DNA from: Lachnospiraceae bacterium
Lineage (GTDB): Bacteria; Bacillota; Clostridia; Lachnospirales; Lachnospiraceae
Length of the DNA stretch: 8,173 nt
Assembly: GCA_017404585.1 (NCBI GenBank)
Contig: JAFRCB010000061.1
Span: 1-8,173, forward strand
Direction: 5' to 3'
How positions within the stretch are numbered: the stretch's first letter is position 1; each line of letters opens with the position of its first letter. This document shows positions 1-5,572 of the stretch, in pieces. The notes beneath the pieces were generated by a model. It did not search any database. It worked only from the letters and a program-made list of their open reading frames with translations, and was not told the origin of the DNA. A program made the translations under genes and the position numbers.

Positions 1-453
1 GACATTGACCTGAACGCTGCATTCATCGTATCCAAGGCAGTCCTTCCGGATATGATGGAGAAGAAAAAGGGCAAGATCATTAACATCTGCTCTATGATGA
101 GCGAGCTCGGCCGTGAGACTGTTTCCGCATATGCAGCGGCTAAGGGCGGTCTCAAGATGCTTACGAAGAACATCGCTTCCGAGTACGGCGAGTACAACAT
201 TCAGTGCAACGGCATCGGACCCGGCTACATCGCTACACCGCAGACAGCACCGCTCCGCGAAAGACAGGCGGACGGATCCAGACATCCGTTTGACAGCTTC
301 ATCATCGCTAAGACACCGGCAGCCCGCTGGGGAGATCCGGAAGACCTCATGGGACCGGCAGTATTCCTCGCAGCGGATGCGTCCGATTTCGTGAACGGAC
401 ATATCCTGTATGTTGACGGCGGAATCCTGGCTTACATTGGCAAGCAGCCGTGA
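1..453 (+). CDS. kduD: Short-chain dehydrogenase, gluconate 5-dehydrogenase/KduD type (5'-truncated)
   Basis: The reading frame is open from the window edge to the TGA at 451-453. It gives 150 C-terminal residues, so about 110 N-terminal residues, including the Rossmann TGxxxGIG motif, lie outside. The classical SDR catalytic set is visible: Ser in NICSMMSE (codon 91-93), Tyr in YAAAK (130-132) and Lys (142-144), with the usual 13-residue Ser-Tyr spacing. NGIGPGYIATPQT matches the cofactor/substrate loop after beta-6, and the C-terminal FVNGHILYVDGG is the family end motif. The residues closely resemble proteins annotated as gluconate 5-dehydrogenase in gut Clostridia and Bacteroides. In uronate loci this family usually acts as KduD, a cytoplasmic NAD(P)-dependent reductase that makes 2-keto-3-deoxygluconate from its 5-keto form. 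The KDG kinases and KDPG aldolase nearby favour the KduD role over gluconate metabolism. SDR family is certain; the exact substrate is inferred. Confidence 0.85.
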   Translation, partial: DIDLNAAFIVSKAVLPDMMEKKKGKIINICSMMSELGRETVSAYAAAKGGLKMLTKNIASEYGEYNIQCNGIGPGYIATPQTAPLRERQADGSRHPFDSFIIAKTPAARWGDPEDLMGPAVFLAADASDFVNGHILYVDGGILAYIGKQP

Positions 454-467
454 AGCTCATAAAATAG

Positions 468-512
468 AAGAAGGGCTTCCCGATAATAGGGGAAGTCCTT
501 CTTTCATTTTTT
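468..512 (+). terminator. Intrinsic terminator after the SDR gene, probably bidirectional
   Basis: The arms 468-481 and 490-503 form a 14-bp stem with one G-U pair and an 8-nt loop. On the plus strand the stem is followed by a T-rich tail (504-512) and starts 15 nt after the SDR stop codon. The tail overlaps the stop codon of the convergent lacI gene (511-513). Read on the minus strand, the stem is followed by TCTATTTTAT, a weaker U-rich tail, so it may also stop lacI transcription. Confidence 0.85.
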
Positions 513-1515
513 ACAGGAGCGTGGAAGCCCTTCTTACCAGAATGCCTTTCGTATAGGACTTGGCAGCCGGGACCTCGCCCTGCAGCAGGCTGCGCAGGGA
601 ATTGATATTGATCCTGCAGAGTGTCTCACACATACTGTCAACGCTGGTGAGCTCCGGATCACAGCTGACAGCAATTTCAGAATTGTCGTAACCGATGATG
701 CTCAGCTCATCGGGGACTGAAATGCCCGCTTCGCGGGCATATTTTAATGCGCCGACGGCGAGGCGGTCATTTGCCGCGAAGATAGCGTCTATATCCTTTG
801 GGCAGGATAAGAGCAGGTCATGCTTTGCCCCTTCGATTCCGCCAAGCGAGAAGAAGAGGAGAGATTCATCGATTGGCAGACCGGCAGCGGCAAGCGCGTC
901 AAAATAACCCTGACGCTTCTCGCGCAGGCTGTGCGAATCTGTATTGTAGAGAAAGAGTATGCGCTTTCTGCCCTCACTTATGAGCAGATTTACAGCCTGC
1001 TCTGTCGCGCTGCGGTCATCGCACAGGGCACCATAGATGTTTTCCCCTCTGACATATCCGTTGACCAGGAAGACCGGGACACTTTTGGCGGCTTCCCTGA
1101 TGTAGTCAGTGTCCGGGTCATCTTCCCCCTCCAGCATGTAGAAGGAACCGATCAGGAAGAGCGCGTCAATCTTCTTATTCAGGATGTTGGTCACGGCGGC
1201 CCGGGCATCATCCGGATCCTTCTTGCCGCTGCACTGAAGAATGCAGTCATAGCCCGACTCCCTAAGACTCTTTTCAATGAGGGCAACGGCGCGTGCCATA
1301 TAGACGTCAGCGACGTCGGGGCAGACGATGCCGATGGTCTTCATGGTGCCGAGGCCGAGACCGCGCGCGAAGACGTTGGGGGTGTAGTTGTTTTCTTCCA
1401 TGACCCTGCGGACTTTGGCTTTTGTTTTTTCGCTTACCAGGGGGCTGTCGTTGACGACCCGGGATACGGTGGCTATGGATACGCCTGCAAGTTTCGCTAT
1501 ATCGTATATGTTCAT
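511..1515 (-). CDS. LacI/GalR-family transcriptional regulator
   Basis: This 334-residue protein is of normal LacI-family length. Residues 3-22 (IYDIAKLAGVSIATVSRVVN) are the LacI helix-turn-helix, followed by a hinge around residues 43-57 (NNYTPNVFARGLGLG) and a periplasmic-binding-protein-like ligand domain from about 60 to 334, with FAANDRLAVGALKYAREAG, IIGYDN and DPELTSV near the C-terminus. The start at 1515 was chosen because GGGAG sits 7 nt upstream and the HTH begins directly after Met1. The frame stays open upstream to 1611, but that extension would cover the promoter and lacks LacI homology. The gene is convergent with the SDR gene. Effector and targets cannot be read from sequence. 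Location suggests a sugar-acid or uronide regulon, and a palindrome over its own -10 box suggests autoregulation. Confidence 0.93.
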   Translation of the reverse strand: MNIYDIAKLAGVSIATVSRVVNDSPLVSEKTKAKVRRVMEENNYTPNVFARGLGLGTMKTIGIVCPDVADVYMARAVALIEKSLRESGYDCILQCSGKKDPDDARAAVTNILNKKIDALFLIGSFYMLEGEDDPDTDYIREAAKSVPVFLVNGYVRGENIYGALCDDRSATEQAVNLLISEGRKRILFLYNTDSHSLREKRQGYFDALAAAGLPIDESLLFFSLGGIEGAKHDLLLSCPKDIDAIFAANDRLAVGALKYAREAGISVPDELSIIGYDNSEIAVSCDPELTSVDSMCETLCRININSLRSLLQGEVPAAKSYTKGILVRRASTLL

Positions 1516-1549
1516 GAGGGTTCTCCCAAACTTTTCTGAATGTAAGGAC

Positions 1550-1564
1550 TTGCACTCAGTGTAA
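1550..1564. promoter_or_regulatory. Putative LacI-family operator over the lacI -10 box
   Basis: The 15-bp sequence TTGCACTCAGTGTAA is a palindrome in six of its seven base-pair positions around a central C. It completely covers the -10 element. An odd centre and half-sites of this size are acceptable for LacI-family operators, though the usual central CG is missing. Negative autoregulation would be the simplest role. It rests on symmetry and position only. Confidence 0.45.
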
Positions 1565-1586
1565 ATAAAGCGGGGGACCTTGTCAA
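1558..1586 (-). promoter_or_regulatory. Sigma-A-type promoter of the lacI-family gene
   Basis: On the minus strand TTGACA (1586-1581, 6/6) is followed by a 17-nt spacer and TACACT (1563-1558, 4/6 to TATAAT). Transcription would start near 1551, giving a leader of roughly 35 nt before the ATG at 1515. Confidence 0.75.
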
Positions 1587-1603
1587 CTCGCCAAATGGTC
1601 AAA

Positions 1604-1935
1604 GGCAGCAAACATGCTTCAGGAAGCAGGATTTTGCTGCCACTGCCGAGGAGCTGATGAAACTAATTTTGGACAAAGGCAGCAATTATGCCTTGGAAGC
1701 GGGATTTTGCTGCCACTGCCGAGGAGCCGATGAAACTCACTTTAGTCAAAGGCAGCAAACATGCCTTAAGAAGCAGGATTTTGCTGCTTCCGTCGAGGAC
1801 CCAATGAAACCCATCAAGATCAAAGGCAGCAACCACGCCTCAGAATCAAGTTTTTGCTGCCTCCGACACAGTCCCGATGAAACTCGTTTTGGACAAAGGC
1901 AGCAAACATGCCTTAGGAAGCAGGATTTTGCTGCC
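1604..1935. repeat. Five tandem copies of a 73-74 bp hairpin-forming repeat
   Basis: Hairpin modules lie at 1604-1641, 1678-1714, 1751-1788, 1825-1861 and 1898-1935. Start-to-start spacing is 74, 73, 74 and 73 bp. Each module begins GGCAGCAA and ends TTTTGCTGCC (the last base is T in copy 3), giving an 8-9 bp outer stem. Four copies also have a small inner stem of the GCTTC-AGG-AAGC kind. Copy 4 has lost most of the inner stem but keeps the outer one. The modules are joined by a less conserved linker of about 36 bp that shares ATGAAAC and ends (G/A)(A/T)CAAA. I recognise no CRISPR, REP or riboswitch family. The array ends only about 18 bp upstream of the lacI -35 box and is followed at once by the long palindrome at 1953-2150. 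Function unknown. Confidence 0.9.
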
Positions 1936-1952
1936 TTCGCCATGTATTCACA

Positions 1953-2150
1953 GGTCACAGTTCATACAGGCTGCTAATTGACTTCGTTTTCGGCGCAAAG
2001 CATCCATCTTCGTGAGAAAAACATTGCGGGTCCGACTGAGAGACCAAAAGCGTTAGCTTTTTGGCTCGCAGGGAAGGACCTGCGTTTTTCGATGAAGATG
2101 ATGTTTGCGCCGGAATAAGAACCTTATTGCAGCCTGTCCGAACTATGACC
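1953..2150. other. Long imperfect palindrome (about 198 nt), candidate structured RNA or palindromic element
   Basis: The two halves are reverse complements over nearly their full length around a GTTA apex at 2052-2055. Paired segments, from the base inwards, are 1953-1974/2129-2150 (19 of 22 paired), 1976-1978/2126-2128, 1991-1999/2104-2112, 2001-2004/2100-2103, 2006-2013/2092-2099, 2016-2022/2084-2090, 2026-2033/2076-2083, and 2040-2051/2056-2067 with two bulges. This totals roughly 69 pairs by hand alignment. An open bubble (1979-1990 versus 2113-2125) interrupts the stem, and its right side can form a separate AATAAG-AAC-CTTATT hairpin. No convincing promoter or coding frame accompanies it. 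It could be a rod-like ncRNA on either strand, a non-autonomous mobile element, or the scar of an inverted duplication. Confidence 0.75.
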
Positions 2151-2169
2151 GGCACTATCCCGGGCACGT

Positions 2170-2197
2170 AAAAAGGCAGGAGGCAACGCCCCCTGCC
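2170..2197 (-). terminator. Intrinsic terminator of the eda-kinase operon
   Basis: On the minus strand, arms 2197-2188 and 2184-2175 form a GC-rich stem of 10 positions with one mismatch and a 3-nt loop, followed directly by TTTTT (2174-2170). It begins 12 nt after the stop codon of the last kinase gene. The plus strand has no T-run after the stem, so it is one-directional. Confidence 0.9.
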
Positions 2198-2209
2198 AAA
2201 AGCTGAAAC

Positions 2210-3232
2210 TCAACGCTTCATTTCGCTCTGATATCCAGTTGAGTGATGGTCCCTGATGACCGACTCGATCTCGTCCAGATCGGAACCCGGCATATCGCCC
2301 GGCACGGTATTCTTGACTGCAGCCTGCGCGTTTCCGAACTCAACAGCGCGCTGGTAATTGCCCGGCTCGGACAGCAGAGCATAGAGAACACCTGAACAGT
2401 AAGCATCCCCGCTGCCGATACGGTCCACGACCTGAATGCGCTCATACGGCTTCTCCGAATAGAAGGTGTCCGTCTCGCGGCTGTAGATCACGGAGCCGAA
2501 TGTGTGGTGCATCGGGCTGTGAACGATGCGCTGTGTGGATGCCACGATCGAGATCGGATACTCCTCGGTAAAGCTCTTCATGATCTCCTCAGCTGTACCG
2601 GTCTTTCCGAATGTCAGTCTGGCTGTATCCTCTGAGCAGAAGAAAATGTCAACATACGGAAGCAGCTTCTCGATGCACTCTCTTGCCTCGTCACCGGTCC
2701 ACAGATTTCCTCTGAAATTCACGTCAAATGAGATAAGAGCTCCTGCTTCCTTGAACTTATGAATCATCTCGATCGCCGTATTCCTTGTCTCCTCACAAAG
2801 AGCAAGTGTGACGCCGCTCACATGGAAAAGCCTTGCGGAGGAATACATGTTTTCCGGGAAATCGGAAATATCACTGCGGCTGAAAGAAGTGAACGCTCTG
2901 TCGTAAACGACACTCGGTTTTCTCGGATACCGGCCAAGCTCATAATAGTAGAGACCAAGTCTGGCATCCTTGCCGTCTTCATAAACGAGATAGTCATCGC
3001 TGACGCCGCTGAAACGAATGCGTTTCTTGGCGAACTGACCCAGCTTATTGTTAGGAAGCTTTGAAATGATACCTGTGCGGAGGCCGAGCAGAGCAACACC
3101 TGTTGCCACATTCAGCTCTGCGCCGCCGACACGCTTTGTGAAAGTTTCACTGTCATCAAGCCGTTCTGTTCCTTCCGGCGAGAGCCTCAGAAGGACCTCG
3201 CCGTAGGAAAGCAGATCAAATTCCTTACCCAT
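2210..3232 (-). CDS. kdgK: PfkB-family sugar kinase, probable 2-keto-3-deoxygluconate kinase
   Basis: This 340-residue cytoplasmic kinase has the PfkB/ribokinase fold signatures: N-terminal GGAELNVA at residues 36-43 and the C-terminal DRIGSGD at 270-276, whose Asp276 is the expected catalytic base beside the anion hole. KLPNNKLG (58-65), LGLYYYELG (92-100), VVYDRA (108-113) and FDVNFRGNLW follow the pattern of characterised bacterial KDG kinases such as those of Thermus and Thermotoga. The aromatic LYYYE segment and the VVYDRA segment are where those enzymes contact KDG. Predicted reaction: KDG + ATP to KDPG. It is third in the operon after the aldolase and a paralogous kinase. Its ATG lies 11 nt after the upstream stop codon, and its AAAGG ribosome site overlaps that TAA, implying translational coupling. 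An intrinsic terminator follows. KDG is favoured by context and motifs; a related keto-deoxy acid is possible. Confidence 0.88.
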   Translation of the reverse strand: MGKEFDLLSYGEVLLRLSPEGTERLDDSETFTKRVGGAELNVATGVALLGLRTGIISKLPNNKLGQFAKKRIRFSGVSDDYLVYEDGKDARLGLYYYELGRYPRKPSVVYDRAFTSFSRSDISDFPENMYSSARLFHVSGVTLALCEETRNTAIEMIHKFKEAGALISFDVNFRGNLWTGDEARECIEKLLPYVDIFFCSEDTARLTFGKTGTAEEIMKSFTEEYPISIVASTQRIVHSPMHHTFGSVIYSRETDTFYSEKPYERIQVVDRIGSGDAYCSGVLYALLSEPGNYQRAVEFGNAQAAVKNTVPGDMPGSDLDEIESVIRDHHSTGYQSEMKR

Positions 3233-3243
3233 ACCTATTACCT

Positions 3244-4341
3244 TTATCTGGCAACTCTTGCGCCTGCGCCGCGCATGATTGCTTCAACTTCATCAACAGA
3301 TGCCATTGTTGTGTCGCCGGGTGTTGTCATAGCCAGAGCACCGTGTGCAGCGCCGTAGTTGACTGCGAGCTCAGCATTCTCAGTTGTCATAAGACCATAG
3401 ACGAGACCGGATGCAAATGAATCTCCGCCGCCCACGCGGTCCATAATCTCAAGCTTGTCATAAGCGTTAGCTTTGTAGATCTCGCCGTCTGCCCAGCAGA
3501 TAGCGCTCCAGTCGTTCACTGTAGCAGTGCGGACTGTACGAAGAGTTGTAGCAACGACCTTGAAATTCGGATAAACCTTGGCTGCCTCACCGATCATCTT
3601 CTTGTAGCCGTCGAGGTTGAGCTCTTTGAGATTGGCATCATTGCCCTCAATCTCGAAGCCGAGGCATGCTGTGAAGTCTTCCTCGTTGCCGATCATGACG
3701 TCGACATACTTGGCGATTTCCTTGTTGACTTCCTGAGCCTTCTTCTGGCCGCCGATCGCGCTCCACATGGACGGACGGTAGTTCAGATCATAAGATACGA
3801 CTGTGCCATACTTCTTGGCAGTCTTGATTGCTTCGATGACAGTCTCACATGCCTGCTCGGAGAGAGCTGCATAGATACCGCCTGTATGGAACCAGCGAAC
3901 ACCGAGTGTTCCGAAAATGTATTCAAAATCGAAGTCTTCCGGCTTAGCCATGGAGATTGCTGTGTGGAATCTGTCGGAGCAGCCCTTTGCGCCGCGGATG
4001 CCAAAGCCTCGCTCTGTGAAGTTGATGCCGTTGCGGCATGTGCGGCCGATGCCGTCTGTCTTCATCCAGCAGATGAGGGATGTGTCAACGCCGCCCTGCA
4101 GGATAAAGTCCTCCATGAGCTTGCCGATTTCGTTGTCTGCAAATGCTGTCATAACAGCTGTCTTCATTCCAAAGCATCTGCGAAGTCCGCGGATTACGTT
4201 GTATTCTCCGCCGCCTTCCCATGCACGGAAGCTTCTTGCTGTGCGGATACGGCCTTCGCCCGGATCGAGACGAAGCATGACTTCACCGAGGGATACTGCG
4301 TCGAACATACACTCTTCTTTGGGTCTGAGATAAAGATTCAT
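3244..4341 (-). CDS. PfkB-family sugar kinase, diverged KDG-kinase paralogue
   Basis: This 365-residue PfkB kinase carries GGGEYNV (residues 43-49) and DRVGGGD (301-307, catalytic Asp307; GGGD instead of the usual GAGD). VRWFHTGGI, VSYDLNYRPSMW, VDVMIGNEED and FKVVATTLRTVRTATVNDW resemble Thermotoga-type KDG kinase. The segment that in KDG kinases reads like GLYYYE is replaced here by RTCRNGINFTERG (100-112), and the following loop has CSDRFHTAIS in place of VVYDRA. The sugar pocket is therefore altered, and the substrate may be KDG in another conformer, 2-keto-3-deoxygalactonate or a related acid. The start at 4341 is supported by GAAAGGA about 7 nt upstream; Met12 (4308) is an alternative with a poorer site. 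The gene lies between the aldolase (78-nt gap) and the second kinase (11-nt gap) in one operon. PfkB membership is certain; substrate is not. Confidence 0.86.
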   Translation of the reverse strand: MNLYLRPKEECMFDAVSLGEVMLRLDPGEGRIRTARSFRAWEGGGEYNVIRGLRRCFGMKTAVMTAFADNEIGKLMEDFILQGGVDTSLICWMKTDGIGRTCRNGINFTERGFGIRGAKGCSDRFHTAISMAKPEDFDFEYIFGTLGVRWFHTGGIYAALSEQACETVIEAIKTAKKYGTVVSYDLNYRPSMWSAIGGQKKAQEVNKEIAKYVDVMIGNEEDFTACLGFEIEGNDANLKELNLDGYKKMIGEAAKVYPNFKVVATTLRTVRTATVNDWSAICWADGEIYKANAYDKLEIMDRVGGGDSFASGLVYGLMTTENAELAVNYGAAHGALAMTTPGDTTMASVDEVEAIMRGAGARVAR

Positions 4342-4419
4342 GGTAAATTCCTTTCAAATATGATTTGTTAGCTGCCGCCTCAAAGGGCGATGGTCTGTTG
4401 TTCAATCTATATGACGGTA

Positions 4420-5058
4420 TCAGCCACGGACTTCCTTTACAATATCAGCAGCCTCGCGGACAAGCTCTGTGATCTTCTCAAAGTCGCCTGCCTTTACGAG
4501 GTCATTCTTGACCATCCAGCTGCCGCCGCAAGCAAGAATTCTGTCATAAGCAAGATACTCGCGAACGTTCTTTGCGCTGATTCCGCCTGTCGGCATGAAC
4601 TTAACGCCTGTGTACGGAGCTGCAATAGCTTTGATGAAGCCAAGGCCGCCTGCCGGCTCTGCCGGGAAGAACTTCACAACGTCAAGGCCAAGTGCGAGAG
4701 CCTGCTCAATATCGCTCGGTGTGCAGGTGCCCGGGCATACCGGGATTCCTCTCTGAACGCAGTATTTTACAACTTCGGGATTGAGGCCCGGGCTGACGAT
4801 GAACTTTGCACCGGCATCGACTGCGCGGTTGGCCTGCTCTACTGTCAGGACTGTGCCTGCGCCTACGAACAGATCCGGATAAGCTGTAGACATCTTGCGG
4901 ATTGCTTCTTCAGCAGCTGCTGTGCGGAATGTAACTTCTGCGCACGGAAGTCCGCCATCGATGAGGGCTTTTGCGAGCGGCTCAGCATCATTGGCATCGT
5001 CAAGTACAACAACAGGGATAATTCCGATTTCACCGATTTTCTTTAATACTTCGTTCAT
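4420..5058 (-). CDS. eda: KDPG/KHG aldolase (2-dehydro-3-deoxy-phosphogluconate aldolase)
   Basis: This 212-residue protein is full length for the class I KDPG aldolase family. Key residues are in place: the Schiff-base Lys129 in DVVKFFPAE, Glu41 and Arg45 in EVTFRT (equivalent to E. coli Glu45 and Arg49), the GAGTV turn (66-70), FIVSPG (86-91), and PTGGIS in the phosphate-binding region. It cleaves KDPG to pyruvate and glyceraldehyde-3-phosphate in the cytoplasm. Many members also accept 4-hydroxy-2-oxoglutarate or KDPGal. GGAGGA sits 6 nt before the ATG. It is the first gene of the operon, ahead of two PfkB kinases that would supply its substrate, and is driven by a consensus promoter with an operator-like palindrome. 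Confidence 0.95.
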   Translation of the reverse strand: MNEVLKKIGEIGIIPVVVLDDANDAEPLAKALIDGGLPCAEVTFRTAAAEEAIRKMSTAYPDLFVGAGTVLTVEQANRAVDAGAKFIVSPGLNPEVVKYCVQRGIPVCPGTCTPSDIEQALALGLDVVKFFPAEPAGGLGFIKAIAAPYTGVKFMPTGGISAKNVREYLAYDRILACGGSWMVKNDLVKAGDFEKITELVREAADIVKEVRG

Positions 5059-5137
5059 GATATTTCCTCCTGGTGATGGGTCATCTTTACAGATCAGAGC
5101 TTCATTTTCTGGTTTTTATGTGCTCTCTTTACTTAGC

Positions 5138-5165
5138 ATTATAATACCACAATGTGAAATGTCAA
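5138..5165 (-). promoter_or_regulatory. Consensus sigma-A promoter of the eda-kinase operon
   Basis: On the minus strand TTGACA (5165-5160) and TATAAT (5143-5138) both match consensus exactly, separated by 16 nt. Transcription would start near 5131, giving a leader of about 70 nt before the eda ATG. Such a strong promoter is consistent with control mainly by repression. Confidence 0.9.
5145..5159. promoter_or_regulatory. Operator-like box B in the spacer of the eda promoter
   Basis: TACCACAATGTGAAA fills 15 of the 16 spacer positions between the -35 and -10 boxes. Its right half, CAATGTGAAA, together with box A implies a palindromic consensus close to TTTCACAATGTGAAA. The left half-site is degenerate (TACCACA instead of TTTCACA). 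Binding here would block RNA polymerase. The TTTCA/TGAAA half-sites resemble KdgR boxes of enterobacteria, and an IclR-family gene is adjacent. Confidence 0.65.
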
Positions 5166-5206
5166 CAGGAAAAATCGAAAAAACCTATAAAATTTAACTA
5201 TTTTCG

Positions 5207-5221
5207 TTTCACAATATGAAA
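5207..5221. promoter_or_regulatory. Operator-like box A between eda and iclR
   Basis: TTTCACAATATGAAA is a palindrome with perfect TTTCA/TGAAA half-sites and one mismatched pair inside. It matches box B at 12 of 15 positions, in the same orientation. Box centres are 62 bp apart, close to six helical turns, so dimers bound at both sites would lie on the same DNA face. It sits between the divergent eda and iclR genes and could serve both. Confidence 0.65.
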
Positions 5222-5236
5222 TTTAAGGTAGACCGA

Positions 5237-5278
5237 AGATGCGTTCTGTGATAATATGTAAATGTGCGGATCGCATCT
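5237..5278. repeat. Short inverted repeat upstream of iclR
   Basis: AGATGCG (5237-5243) and CGCATCT (5272-5278) are perfect inverted copies 28 bp apart. An extended -10-like TGT-GATAAT lies between them (5247-5255), but no good -35 box precedes it. This may be an iclR promoter region or a weak hairpin. The rest of 5279-5363 shows nothing I can name. Confidence 0.3.
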
Positions 5279-5363
5279 CAATATTCATGTAAATGCATGG
5301 AACTCATCATAAAAAACCTGTAATTTTGTCTGAGTGAAGAATGTATGTAGATTTACGAGCCGT

Positions 5364-5451
5364 GTGCAGTTATAATGGAAAAAGTTTGTGGTATAAATAA
5401 CAGTGCAGTAACAATAGAAAAAGTTTGTGATATAAATAACAGTGCAGTAAC
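5364..5451 (+). repeat. 39-bp tandem repeat (2.25 copies) carrying extended -10 elements
   Basis: Copies start at 5364, 5403 and 5442 (the last only GTGCAGTAAC), exactly 39 bp apart. The two full copies differ at few positions. Each contains an extended -10-like sequence, TGG-TATAAA (5389-5397) and TGA-TATAAA (5428-5436), and the first also has TATAAT at 5371-5376. GTAACA (5408-5413) lies 17 nt before the second -10 and matches TTGACA at four of six positions. The iclR start is about 130 bp downstream on the same strand, so this may be a duplicated iclR promoter. The remaining 5452-5560 holds only a small GCCT-GTG-AGGC hairpin. Confidence 0.6.
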
Positions 5452-5572
5452 CGCCGCAGACAATTCGAGTCACGCCTGTGAGGCATGGCCCGGGATTTAC
5501 AGCGGGGGTGGCAATGTCAAATGAGCTATGAAAAACGGTGGCTTAAATTTGGCCAAGCAGGGGAGAAAGCAT

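Noticed and set aside
820..1539. Long plus-strand frame opposite lacI, and similar long frames opposite the kinase, aldolase and iclR genes
   Set aside because: They mirror well-supported genes, lack ribosome sites and contain no recognisable domains.
1516..1611. Longer N-terminus for the LacI-family protein
   Set aside because: The extension would run through the promoter and operator-like palindrome, has no LacI homology, and a good ribosome site directly precedes the ATG at 1515.
1653..1690. Hammerhead-ribozyme-like CTGATGA followed by AAAC in a repeat linker
   Set aside because: The invariant core is not kept in the other linkers (CCGATGA, CCAATGA), and no stem II followed by GAAA or a matching cleavage site is present.
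1604..1935. CRISPR array or tRNA cluster
   Set aside because: The repeats are not 24-40 bp units separated by unique spacers; the linkers are themselves homologous. Unit length is tRNA-like, but there is no T-loop, acceptor pairing or CCA.
1657..1977. Plus-strand 106-codon open frame across the hairpin array
   Set aside because: The repeat unit is 73-74 bp, so successive copies fall in different frames and only alternate copies (147-bp double period) agree. Conservation follows base pairing rather than protein sequence, and the ATG has a GAGGAG only 3 nt away.
4342..4419. Possible attenuator or terminator between eda and the first kinase
   Set aside because: Only a 4-bp CGCC/GGCG stem with no U-run is present, so I treat the three genes as one operon.
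5285..5473. 62-codon minus-strand frame upstream of iclR
   Set aside because: Its internal protein repeat simply reflects the 39-bp DNA duplication, which is a multiple of three; composition and start context are not gene-like.
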